Positions 1-10,346 of a stretch of DNA of 24,252 bases are shown here, piece after piece (position 1 is the stretch's first letter; each line of letters opens with the position of its first letter). The notes under the pieces were generated by a model. The model made no database searches. It was given only the letters and a program-made list of their open reading frames with translations, and had not been told where the DNA came from. The stretch covers positions 27,398 to 51,649 of the forward strand of contig BFEA01001164.1 of NCBI GenBank assembly GCA_003427395.1, in the 5' to 3' direction. Position numbers and translations under genes: made by a program. Source of the stretch: Chara braunii (Eukaryota > Streptophyta > Charophyceae > Charales > Characeae).

Positions 1-3
1 CCC

Positions 4-34
<31 letters not shown>

Positions 35-49
35 AAAAAAAAAAAAAAA
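1..49. repeat. Homopolymer start of contig: C24 then A25
   Basis: The window opens with 24 C followed by 25 A and then ordinary sequence. Such a composite homopolymer at an edge is a typical place for an assembly to end, so its length should not be trusted. Nothing codes here. Confidence 0.9.
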
Positions 50-135
50 GATTATAGTCAGACGGGGAAGTTCAACCCCGTAGCAGCCAGAACCGTGTTC
101 AAGAGAGAACATGCAGGGGCTGCTCCCGGCCTGCA

Positions 136-295
136 GGGGCGTGGTCCCACTAGCAAAGAGGATAGTATAAAATGCCTGAATCTGGACGTGTTTGTGGAGA
201 GGTGCAGGAAATCGTGATTGAACTGCTTTTCTGCATCTCTGCATAAAACACGTCCACATTCAGGCATTCGATCCGATCCTATTTGTTAATTGGGC
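136..295. mobile_element. Foldback (MITE-like) element, copy 1
   Basis: A long imperfect inverted repeat. The inner arms 172-193 and 246-267 pair with about one mismatch (left arm begins ATGCCTGAATCTGGACG). The outer arms, about 136-171 and 268-295, pair less well (GTCCCACTAGCAAAGAGG against a decayed complement). There is no coding capacity. The core, including the GAATCTGGACGTGTTT and AACGTCCACATTCAGGC arms and a similar loop, recurs at 23609-23778, so this is a dispersed family. Size and structure suggest a non-autonomous DNA transposon. The exact ends and a TSD are not clear in this copy. Confidence 0.7.
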
Positions 296-543
296 CTCGA
301 CCCAGGTGGGCGATACCGGCTAGGGGAAGGGGACAGCCGGTAGCATCAGGGACCATGCCAACTCAGGACCAATCCCTGTGCCTCCCCTCAGGTGGTGGTC
401 CCCCCCCCCCCCGGCCTTCCCCCCTTCCTTTACGAACATCAGCAGGCTCTGCTCTATGCCGATCGCGGGGGATCCATTGGTCTATCTCTCTCTACGTGGC
501 GGGAGCCAAGCATGCCCAGGACGGTACATTACATGAGGGCAAT
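296..543 (-). other. Gene-free stretch, possible body of a tRNA-derived SINE
   Basis: This stretch lies between foldback copy 1 and the tRNA-like head at 544-630. It holds a C13 run at about 400-412 and GC-rich sequence, with no recognisable coding potential. If the head is the 5' end of a minus-strand SINE, this would be its body, but no poly(A) or T-run marks the 3' end, so the extent is uncertain. Confidence 0.3.
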
Positions 544-630
544 GGGGATTGAACCCACGGTGTTGTAGAGGTCAGTCACAGTTCCTTAATGCCACTTGCG
601 AGCCTTACCAACTGAGCTAGGCTCCGGAGC
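544..630 (-). mobile_element. tRNA-derived SINE head (A and B boxes)
   Basis: On the minus strand an A box, TAGCTCAGTTGGTAA (605-619), is followed by a B box, TGGGTTCAATCCCC (544-557). Both are very close to the RNA polymerase III consensus. The boxes are about 48 nt apart, more than in a tRNA. The 7 nt before the A box do not pair with the 7 nt after the T arm, so no acceptor stem forms. This fits a SINE promoter head or a tRNA pseudogene rather than a working tRNA. Confidence 0.6.
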
Positions 631-639
631 TCTGAACGG

Positions 640-703
640 AATTGCAGTTGGATACATCCAGGTCGGGGAGTAATTGCGGTTGGATACATCCAAGTCAGCA
701 GTG
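640..703. repeat. Two-copy tandem repeat, 32-bp unit
   Basis: Unit 640-671 and unit 672-703 both begin AATTGC(A/G)GTTGGATACATCCA and diverge at their 3' ends. No gene is associated. This is pre-insertion flank, upstream of the LINE-A target site. Confidence 0.7.
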
Positions 704-817
704 ATCTATCATAACCCTGTCCAGGGCATAATACTTAGGCTGGTAGGACTTTCCGACCTGAATTTGGTCTGAGTCGCGGTCAGATTCAAAAACAAACTTT
801 AACAAAGTCATCGTGTG

Positions 818-832
818 AGTATGTCCTCTATT
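818..832 (+). repeat. Target-site duplication of LINE-A, left copy
   Basis: AGTATGTCCTCTATT is repeated exactly at 23043-23057, immediately after a poly(A). The LINE-A reading frame becomes alignable to its relatives right at the 3' edge of this copy (Trp codon at 832). This is the arrangement expected of target-primed reverse transcription with a 5'-truncated insert. Confidence 0.85.
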
Positions 833-3800
833 GGGCCATTATGTCTATATATGCTTCAGTCGAATATCCATACCGTATTGCCTTTTTTGCAAATTTACCA
901 AAGATTATTACAGATACTGAAAATTTGATACTAGCCGGGGACTGGAACTCAGTCCTCACCCCAGGTCTGGACTCCCCACACCCCGAACCCTGAAGAATGG
1001 ATGGGCAACTGTTCTCCGAATTGGTTAATTCTCAGGGTCTCTTCGATACATACCGGACCCCAAATCCTGACTCACCAGGGTTTACATGGCATGGCCCCAG
1101 GCCATCACCCTGAGCGCCTCAACAAAAAAAAAGGTTGGATGTGATCTTTGCACGTGGTTCCCCTTGGGACCGTTGTATATGGGCAGATTTGATGCAAGGG
1201 TTTATGTCAGATCATAACCCAATGGTGATGGACATTATTGCAAAAGATGTTATCGATAAGTACAAACCTCCCTTCAGGCTAAATGTAAAAATCTTGAAAG
1301 ACCCGGGGATCCCCTCCTAGATATCCACGCAGGTTAAGGACTGGGATAAGGCTAGAGACCTCTTCCCTAGTATTACAGATTGAGCAGATACTGGAATTGA
1401 CATTGTCTAGGCAGCCATGGCGGAATTTTCAAGAATGAAAGCGGCGGCTCGATCGTGGAAAGAAAAATCCTTGTTATCGATTATCGAAGAAGCTGAAAAA
1501 TCTATGGGGGAGGACCCATTCTCGGAATACTATTGGTCAACAAGAAGGACAATAACACGAACTGAGTTAGAGCAATTGGAAATCAAGCGACAGCCCGACG
1601 GGTTAGAGTGGTTGAAGGTCAGAGGCATTATAGGTTATGACCGGATGACAAAACTCACTTTTCGGTCTTTGATCCTTCGCCAAGCCAAGCCCCGCATGAA
1701 GGAATTGAATCATCCTTTTGCGCTTTTGCGCCCCCTCGCTACAGAGACCTTCCAAATTTGTTCATATGCAATGGAATATTTTAAAGATATAGTGACAACC
1801 CGACATCCATATGATTCTTTTGACACAGATTTAACAGAGTTCTCAGACTTTTGGAACATGACACGAAACGAGGTTCCCTCGACTCAAAGGAACTTACTGG
1901 AGGCTCCCATCTATGAGAATGAGGCATGGTCGACAGCCAAACAGATGGCCTTAGGAAAATGTCCGAGCCCAGATGATCTGCCCATAGAACTCTTTCTTTG
2001 TGCCTGGGAAACCTTTGCCCCTTTTCTGTGCGAGATTTACAACACAGTCAATTCGACGGGCTCCCTGCCAAAAGGCGTGGTTCGTGGGATGATCTCCCTC
2101 CTCTACAAAAAAGAGGACAAAATGGAGGTTCGTAATTGACGACCAATTTTCATTCTTAACGTGACTAATAAACTTTTAAGGAAAATCCTTACTATCAAAC
2201 TTGCTGAACTTCTCCCCTCTCTAGTAGGGGTAGAACATGGTACTTTCGTGAAGGGCAGATTCATTTCTGAAAATATCTTAACAACGATCCAGGCCCTTGA
2301 AATTATTGGAAAAGAGAGGGAAAATCTAGCTATCCTGATGCTCGATATGGAAAAAAGTTTATGACAAGGTTGGTTGGGCATTCGTGAACACTACTCTACT
2401 AAGGCTAGGATTTAGAAATAAGTTATGCACTTGGATTAAAGTCTTATATGCAAATGCAACAGCCTCAGTAGTTGTGAATGGAAAACTCTCTGAAAAATTC
2501 GCATTGACACGCTCTCTGAGACAGGGTTGCCTGTGACCCCTTTGATCTTTGTCCTCCACCTAGAAGTTCTCCTAGATAATATAAGATCAAATGTCATAAT
2601 TGAAGGTTTGAGGACCCCCCCTTCATTACATTGGAAGTTGGGGGTCATTAATGATGACCTAATTGTGACCTGTATTAAGTCTTCTGTTTGTTTGTTTGAG
2701 CTACGTAGTATTATAGATAGGTATGGTGAGTTGTCGGAAGCCTCAATAAATTGGAACAAATCAATTTTCTTCCTCCCCCCCCAATTTGAGTTGTGTGTGG
2801 AGTGGGGTCTTCGTCGTATTCCAACTAATGCATCTGACCGATTTTTGGGAGTACAAATTTCTTTATCAGATTGTTCTTCGACGTATGATAACATCCTGGT
2901 GGGAAAAGCTACTACGAGGATAGCTAAGTGGGAAAGGAGACACACTCTTTCCCTTTTTGGAAGAGCCCTAGTCCTTTCTGCTGCAGCCTTCTCGACGTTA
3001 TGGTTCCCCATGACGGTTTGTTTGCTTGGGGATTAAGTTTATAAGAAGATCAAGAGAGTGGCGGCACGGTATCTTTAGAAGCCATCAGCAACAGAGGAGC
3101 GGGGGTTTATCTCCAAAGTGGTGTGGGAGGCGATAGCCAAGCCACGTAATGAAGGAGGTTTGGGGGTTCTGGATCTACTTAAGCAAAATTTGGCCTTACT
3201 CTCCAAATGGTTAGTCCAAGCCATGGTTGGGGAAGACTGTAAAATTTGGATGAGACTGGCAGAACACATTTTGGGGAGTGAATGGGGGCTAGAGGACCCA
3301 ATTAAAGTCTGGTTATGTCTTATGTTACCCTCCTTCTCCGGACACCGTCCTCAATCAAGAATTTGGCGCAACATTGTGTATGCATGGAATAAACTTAAAC
3401 CTACGGAGTGGAGACCGCCACATACTAAACAGGAATGTCTGAACCAACTACTATTTGTCAATCCTCACATTTGCCAGCAGAATGGAACTCCGTTTGCGGT
3501 TAAGGGCGGAGATTCCAGCTTTGGAAACTCGTGGATTAAAAAAGGTATCCTGCAGGTAAAAGACCTCTAGGACCCAGCTGCCTCAGAATGGATATACGAA
3601 GATACACTGAGAGGGAAGCTTCCAAGGACACATAATCTGTCACACAATTATCAGGCGTTATTGGAAGCTATCCCTCAAGGGTGGACTTACCTGCTACCAA
3701 CTGAAACAGAGAATGCGTTGAATACATGGGTCAGATCTCCTAACCACACAAGTGAGGTGTGGAGAGTAATGGGCCCGGCTCCGGACCATGGTATTAGGGT

Positions 3801-4640
3801 ACAGACATGGTCTCTTCGCTCAATCTTGCGGACAACAGGGAAGTTACGAGAGACTGGAGAACAAAGAGTGCCACAAACAGTTGACCTCGAGGAAGTTCGA
3901 GTTCTTTATTAGGAGGACGGGAAGGGGAAAGCTACAGCCAAATAGGGGAGAGAAGCAGTCACTTATCGGGTGGAACCCTTCCTGTTTGTTTGGAAGGGAC
4001 TTAAGTCCACCAACTCTTTTGCCCCTTTGCAACATCACAACTCCAAAATGGGGGTTGAGATCCAGCGCGCTCATTCGAAAGTAAATCCGGTATCTTTGGC
4101 CCTCAAGAGAGCGGAAAACCAGCAAATAGCAGGGGTTTCTGAGCATAACTTGAGAATTTTATGGACGGTCCTGAAGAAACTCCCATCACAGAAGCAGGCA
4201 GCCATCATATGGTTGCAATCCCTTTTGGTTACGGCGACTGCAACTTTTCTGTCAACCAAGGGGATGGATGTCTCCACCACCTGTCAACGTTGTAACTGGG
4301 GATGGGAAGACCAAGCTCACCTTTGGTTGTTCTGCCCTCTGTTGGACGATCTTCTGGAATGGTGGAAGAGACGGTGGCACTACCTGTATGAGCAGGAAAT
4401 GCGTTGGACAGATAACTGGTGGTTAACAGGTTTACCTCTCGCGGGCTGGGTTTAAGTTCAGGCACAGGGTATGTAGCTCTCTGTTGTCGAGGTGTTTTAC
4501 TGGAGGTCATCTGGACTGCGCGGAACGCTAAAATCTTCAAGGGAGAGACTCTTTTTTCAACAACAGAAGGCCATGATGAAGTCCAAGCTAAGGCTTGTCA
4601 TCACTGCAGATTGGGCTCAGCATCGAACGCCTGGAGCTAG
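832..4640 (+). pseudogene. LINE-A ORF2 remnant (endonuclease, RT, zf-RVT)
   Basis: This was the replication protein of a non-LTR retrotransposon, which nicks the target and reverse-transcribes the element RNA. Reading order: endonuclease remnant 832-1318 (WAIMSIYA, then GDWNS, RLDVIFARG and SDHNP), with in-frame TGA stops near 990 and 1110; linker and RT fingers in one frame 1417-2364, broken by a TGA at 2137-2139 where the relative has Trp (RNWRPIS); motif A region at about 2335-2365 with a frameshift in an A-run; RQGC at about 2518; the catalytic-loop equivalent reads VINDD (about 2645); RT thumb to 3036; then 3118-3912 and a zf-RVT knuckle CQRCNWGWEDQAHLWLFC at about 4285-4340, ending with WTARNAKIF at about 4515. 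At least three frameshifts and several stops make it dead. Confidence 0.85.
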
Positions 4641-4857
4641 GATCTCTCCCTAGTTCCAACGCACTTGGGGTTTTGGCAGCAAATGGGCGACAATTAGCCC
4701 AGAGGGATCCCTATCCCCTTCTTCTTGGTTGTTGAGCCATGAGGACCGAGTAAGGGTAACCGTAGAACCTATTGAAAATTCGTTGGGTCGTGTTAGACCA
4801 ACTCAGATTTGAAATAGTGTGTAATTGTTGTAGGATTTTTGTAGAAGTAGTAACTTC
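4641..4857 (+). other. LINE-A 3' UTR, first piece
   Basis: Non-coding sequence between the end of LINE-A ORF2 and the LINE-BC insertion point. It continues at 16884 on the far side of LINE-BC. There is no poly(A) here, which is explained if BC landed inside the UTR. Confidence 0.7.
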
Positions 4858-4859
4858 TT
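4847..4859 (+). repeat. Target-site duplication of LINE-BC, left copy
   Basis: GTAGTAACTTCTT abuts the T20 run that is LINE-BC's poly(A) on the minus strand. The same 13 bases recur at 16871-16883, next to the 5' end of LINE-BC. Eleven bases are unambiguous; the last two T could belong to the tail. Confidence 0.85.
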
Positions 4860-4877
4860 TTTTTTTTTTTTTTTTTT

Positions 4878-5395
4878 GAGAAAAGAAAAACTTGATTGCT
4901 CATGAAAAAAGGTTCTGAGGCCGGGTCCTCACATTATCCTGAAAAAAGGGAAAAAAAAAACAACAAAAGAAAAATTGACCCCCTTCCAACCAAGTCTAGA
5001 CCAGCTTATTCTCACTTCACCAGTCTAGACTGTAGCGCAGGAAGACCCCTTTTGTAACCCAAATAATCCTGCCCCTCCAGCAAGGGAGGAAGGCAAAGAA
5101 AACCATCCCATTACCTACCTACCTAATACTGCTAAAAGTGCAACCCAAACAAAACAATAAGCTCACAACAAACCAACAAAGGAGCTACACGTCGTTCCTG
5201 ACCCCTACCCCTGGACCCTGCTTGGGGTGGCCCGAGATATAATATTGTCTCGGCAAACCCCCTCCCCGTACCACACTCCTTCCTCAAACCAAAAACCACC
5301 CTACTTTCGTCCTACTGCGGACTGTACTGCAACCGAGTGTTCCAGTTGAACGAGCATGTAGGAGCCAAGGACCCAACAACAACTGCCCCTGCGTT
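4878..5395 (-). other. LINE-BC 3' UTR
   Basis: Non-coding sequence between the ORF2 stop and the poly(A). It is A/T-tract rich at about 4935-4975. Its last 60 bases on the minus strand align with the LINE-A 3' terminus (TGTGAGGACCCGGCCTC, then GCAATCAAGTTT, then the tail). AATCAA stands where LINE-A has AATAAA, so the polyadenylation signal may be altered. Confidence 0.7.
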
Positions 5396-8300
5396 TTAAC
5401 TGCTGCTAGCTGATTCCTCTGTCCCCAAGTTGACAAGAACCACTGGAACTTTCGCCTGGCCATTTTTTGTTTTACTTACTCTTCGAGCCCAATCAACTTG
5501 CACTGTTATTCTGAGCTGAAAATGTGTTTCCGACTGTCTCAACTGTAGTGGTGCCCCTCTGAGCGTTTAAATTGAGTGGTAGACGCCTGGTCAAGATTCA
5601 ATCCTTGCTCCACATCATCGCATTGTTTGTGAACTTTTTTCAGTGGTGCCTCCACCAGGTCTACAACCGCTGTGCCTTTGGGCAGTCCAGAAAGAGGTGG
5701 CGAGCAGTTTCTTGAGTTTTCCCGCACTGCACACAGTGGGGCTCCACCTCGGAGTCCATCTTTCTCTGTTACAGCCAGGCTGCAGTTGGGATGATTCCTC
5801 GAGATAACATTCACAGGAGGCCAGCATGCTTCCTTGAGAAAATTTTACAGTTGTTCCCAAAGTAGGTGCAAGTGACTTGCTTGCGGAATACCATAGATCC
5901 CTAACAGTTTTCTTAATTTTTTCCATGTCCGTTGTTTTGATTCCACAGGAGTTTTCAACAGAGTCAGACCTATCTTGGGTGTATAAGTTGCCAGGAAGAC
6001 AGTTTCCTGCTTAGGGCCTACATTTGTCCACCGCTGTTCGTGGGGATCCAAACGAGCTTGTTGTACCAGAAGACCTCCACACAGCAACTTGACTGGTCTA
6101 CCCCTTCACCATTTCGGCGGGATTTCAACTCTGACCTGAGCTTTTAAATCATGGGGCCTTCTCATTGTGGTTCCTTTGTAGCAAATATACTCACCTCCTT
6201 CAACTTGACTTCTTCATTCTTCGACTATTACCAAGTCCTCTTCCTCTGAGACTATACAGGCGTATTATTTACCGTCGCCTTCTGCACTCTCCAGCTGGTA
6301 CCACGTTTTGTCCTTGAGCCCATTCTGCATGAGAAAGGTTGTCCATTCATCTGGTACGGCGGATGTCAGGTCCACTAGTCTTAGCCCCACGTGTCGAAGC
6401 ATATCCAACTTTTCTTTGAGCTCCTCCTCTGTACGTCATCTGTGTTCCTTCTCCTGACACAAATCCCCCACTGTGACCACACCCCTTTCTACCCACTTCC
6501 TACCAAAGCTACCTTTGACATATATGGACTGGAAGGGATCTCCCAACAGGTCTAAGATCTGCGGGTTATCAAAAAGATGTTGTCTGAGGACAGTGACTTT
6601 AGAATCCACCGTTGGTACCGTTGGTCTGAGACTGCACCAGGCTTTCAGTATATGGGCCTAAACCTGTGATGAGGAGCCCCTCCGCAGGTATGATTTCATC
6701 TGAGTGCAGGTCCATACATCTTTTTTGCGAGTCAGTCCCCAGTCGTATTGCATGATGTACTCAGCAAGCCACACCCATGTCCTGTCCTCACCTTGAGTAG
6801 CAATTTTCAACATCCATTTTCCTAACAGAGCTAGATTGTGGGTAGTCGGGTCTGTAACGTTTAAGCCACCCTATGTATGCGGAGTAGTTACCTTTTTCCA
6901 TGCCAGTTTTGACATGCCTCTACCTTCCTTCTTGTCCGAACTCCGCAACAGTCTAGCACTAGCTTCAAGGATTTTAGAAAGGGTAACTTTTGATGCAAAC
7001 ACGAACCAGAGGAGAGGAAAACCTGAGGTGTTTTAGACCATGGCTCGCCCGAAAAGAGAGAGACTGTAGGATGTTCTACAACGCTCTATCCTTGCCTGTA
7101 CCTTCTCCAGCAGGATGGCATCCTGAGTATGTTGGCAGTCTGAGAAGGACACTTGAATACCCAAATAACGATCCGCATGACTGCCTTGTACCTTTTTCAT
7201 ACCCCAATTTGCCTGGAGTTCATAGGAATCTGGTAGAAAGTAGATTGATTTATCCCAATTCACTCTTGCTTCTAACAGAATACAGTACTGGTCCAACACC
7301 TCCTTCAAGGCAGCCAGGGACTCTACAGTATTCGGACAGATAGTGAGGAGGTCATCTGCGATCGCACTAGCTACCACCTGAGTATGTGGGCGGATTGTTA
7401 AACCAATGATCTGAAGTTGCCTCCTTATAGCATTCAGAACTACCTCCATCTGGACTACGAACAGCAATGGGGCTAACGGGCACCCTTTACGGAGGGAATG
7501 TGTCAGACCGAATTCCTCAGACAGAACACCATTGACCAGGACTGCCGCAGTGGAGGAAGAGTACATCACTGTTACCCAACGGATAAAATTTGATCTAAAA
7601 TTCATCAAGTCAAGGGTGACATGGACAAAATTCCAATTGACTCGGTCACAAGCCTTTTCAAGGTCTAGCATCATGATGGCGACTGCTCTATCTTCCCTAC
7701 CCAAAATTTATAGTGCCTCAATAACCATCATAATGTTGTCCATTATGGAATGACCCTTTACAAACGCCCCTTGATCAGTTGTCACCAGATGCGGAAGGTA
7801 GGGGGCCAAGCGGGTAGCCAAAGACTTTGCTAAGTATGTTACATTAAGGAGGGAAATTGGACGAAAATCCCTTATGTTCCGACCTCCCCTTTCTTGTACA
7901 ATAAGAAAATTATGCCTCTGGACATATCCGAAGTGAGATGACCGCCTGTTAAAACGTTGTTGTAAACACGGAGTAGTATCGGAGCTATCTGTTCCCAGAC
8001 TATCTCGAAATATTCAATAGGAAGTCCGTCGTCACCAGGACACTTACCTTTTGCCAGACTGCATCTCGCCTCAATTATCTCCTCCAAGGTCAGTGGTTTG
8101 TCCAACAGGAGTCTGTCCAATTGAGGCAAAGCTACCATAGTGGTTTTCCAAATGTCCCTCCCTTCCCGTAGGTCAGCCGGAGATTCCTCTGTAGGTCTGC
8201 GGGAAGTTAGGATGTCACTGAAGTACAATTGTGCGTACTTGCAAATAGTCTCAGTTTCCTTGGCCACATCTGCCCGAGTCAGGAAAGAGTGGTCCAATTC

Positions 8301-9496
8301 TTTGAGAGTAACATGGTACTTTGGTGGAAAGGGGCGTTGAAAAGCCTCTTTTGTCATTCGATCCGCTGTCAGCATACCCCTCTCCCTCCCTCTTCGAGCC
8401 CAACTTTCCTGTTTTGGACCTGCATTCCTTCACATTTTTCCATCCACCTGTCTCGTTCATGTTCCCAGTAGATGTAAGAAATTGGGTGCTCCCCAAAATG
8501 TCATTCTGCTGCCTTGATCATGGCTTTGCACTCATCTTCCTCCTTGTTCCTGCCATATGCGAGAATCCTTGAAAAGACATCCAAAGCTCTAGTGGTGATC
8601 CGAAGGCCAGTGTCAAACCATTCGTTTTCTGAGAGAAACGAATCTCTCGCCCTTTCCTAATCTTTCCAATGGATTTTGCACCATTTTTTCACTTCCAAGA
8701 CCTGTAGGTTATTCGTGTTCATGTGGAAGATGCCTCTGCCCCTTTTGATCGAGCCCGACATCTGGAACTGAGCTACTATTGGTTTGTGGTCCGACAGGGG
8801 ATGTACCTGGAGATCGATATCTGTAAGCGTTTCCCATGCCTCTGCCCTAACTAAGAAATAATCTAAGCGTCTGCGTGGTGAGAGCCAGTCAGGGAAACGC
8901 TGGCTAGAAAACCAAGTGTAGCCTGGTTCTAGAGGATTTAGCACACGATAGGGATCTACCAGGTTCTGTTCAAGTTGTTCAATGATAGACAACAGTTCCA
9001 CCGTATCTGCCCGATTGTTTTTAGGTTCTGGTGAATCCAGGCTTGGATTTAACAATGTATTCCAATCCCCTCCAATTATCAAATTATCCACTTATGGAAG
9101 CAGGTAAGGCAGTTCTGAGAAAAAGGAGAGACGTTCACCATATTCCACTAGCGCATAGACAAACATTACCGCCCATTCCTTATCTTCATAACTGAAGGAG
9201 ACTCATGCCCACCTTCCCCATAGGTCCACCATGTGGTCTAGTATTGTCAGGTCAAGCCTTTTATGTATCAAGATAGTTACTCCCCCCCTTGAGTCCTGCG
9301 TTGGGACCCAGAATTGTGGCCCCGTCCACCATTTCTGGATTTTTCCTATTTTAAGCTCGTCTAACTTTGTCTCTTGGAGGAGAGCAATCCGTATACCTTC
9401 TTGGTGAATCCAGGTTTTGAAAGTAGTTTTCTTCTGACGACCGCTGGTGTCTCCTAACCCCCGAACATTCCACGTGGCTACCTTTAGTTTAGTCAT
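5396..9496 (-). pseudogene. LINE-BC ORF2 (endonuclease, RT, zf-RVT), broken
   Basis: The frame opens MTKLKVATWNVRGLGD at 9496. Endonuclease motifs are LLQETK, GDWNT (about 9065), RRRLDYFL and SDHKP (about 8795). The frame 9496-8657 is continuous apart from stops at 9203-9205 and 9094-9096, and it ends in a stop at 8657-8659. The RT follows: 8375-7872 (KGKCPGDDGLP, LLYKKG), a frameshift, then 7704-7033 with motif A MLDLEKACDRVNW, RKGCPLAPLL and the catalytic loop AIADD, and NWDKSIYFLP in the thumb. The zf-RVT knuckle CVQCGKTQETARHLFLDC lies at about 5745-5685. The reading ends EESASSS and TAA at 5398-5396, so the original protein was about 1,350 residues. Translation would have begun at an ATGA overlap with ORF1. 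Confidence 0.85.
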
Positions 9497-10346
9497 TCTG
9501 TCAACCTTGACGACCCTTTACCGGTTTGGATGTAGTCTGTTTTGTCAGTCCGCTCGTTCTTCCGTCTCCTTGGCATAGTGTTCGCTACGGGAGGGGGCAT
9601 TTTTGGCCATGCGGTTTTGAGAACACTCCTTAATCCGGGTGACATCAACTGTCTGTCACTCGGTAAGGAGGTACCAAATTCCGCTACCAGTTGTGAATCT
9701 ACTCCGGGTTGAAGTGCAACCCTTTTTAATTCTGAATTATCCTTTAATGCCAACCAGTCCATCGGGATCCAAGTCCCTCCAGCTTTCTCCCAATCCCCCA
9801 CCATCTTCGTTGATTGTTTCAGGTCCACTATCACTATGAAGTAAGTCGTAAACAAGGAATCCGAGATTCTGTGTGATTTCTTCCCCAGACGAATGCCAGG
9901 GATAAGGTGGTATCTCGTTTTCATCCCGAACAAGGACTCCAGCAAGGGAAGTAACACTGACCGGGTGGACGGAGGGATCGAAACCGGCAACATGGGTAAA
10001 ATGAGAAACCCTTCCGGTGCGTTTGAGGCCATCATTTTTAACCCCTGAGCCGAAGAGGTGATGCCCAAAATCACAAGAAAACTAGTTGTGGTGATTGTTT
10101 GCCCAGATTTCGCTTTGTTCGGTCGGTCTATCGATTTGAAACTAATCCTAAAACCCGATTCCTGGCCGATGGTCTTGCCTAGGGAGAGAAAGGATGCCAT
10201 AGTTCGTATTTCAATATCATCCTCCTCTTCCTCCCGTGTCACCTCCCCCTCCCCTTCCGTACCCAGGCGCCTGGATTTGCACGAGGCTGTTTCCGTTGCT
10301 CTGCCCAAACGGGAGATGTTCATAGCAGTGTCCTCTAGCATTGTAC
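9493..10346 (-). pseudogene. LINE-BC ORF1, C-terminal half
   Basis: An open frame beginning MLEDTAMNIS at 10341 and ending at the TGA that overlaps the ORF2 start. It aligns with the C-terminal part of LINE-D ORF1: EDTAM against ADTAM, an acidic EEEED stretch, IPGIRLGKKS against VPGIRIGRKT, WIPMDWLA against WLPTTWLA, and LVAEFGTSLPSDRQ against LVAEFCISLATDKQ. The domain is conserved between copies, but I do not recognise it as a named family; it is presumably part of the RNA-binding ORF1 product. Homology stops at 10346/10347, where inserted DNA begins. The ATG at 10341 is internal to the original protein. Confidence 0.8.

Noticed and set aside
283-552. 89-codon Pro-rich frame
   Set aside because: It includes a C13 run and the complement of a SINE B box; it is low-complexity, not a gene.
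544-630. Functional tRNA gene on the minus strand
   Set aside because: The boxes are too far apart and no acceptor stem can pair.
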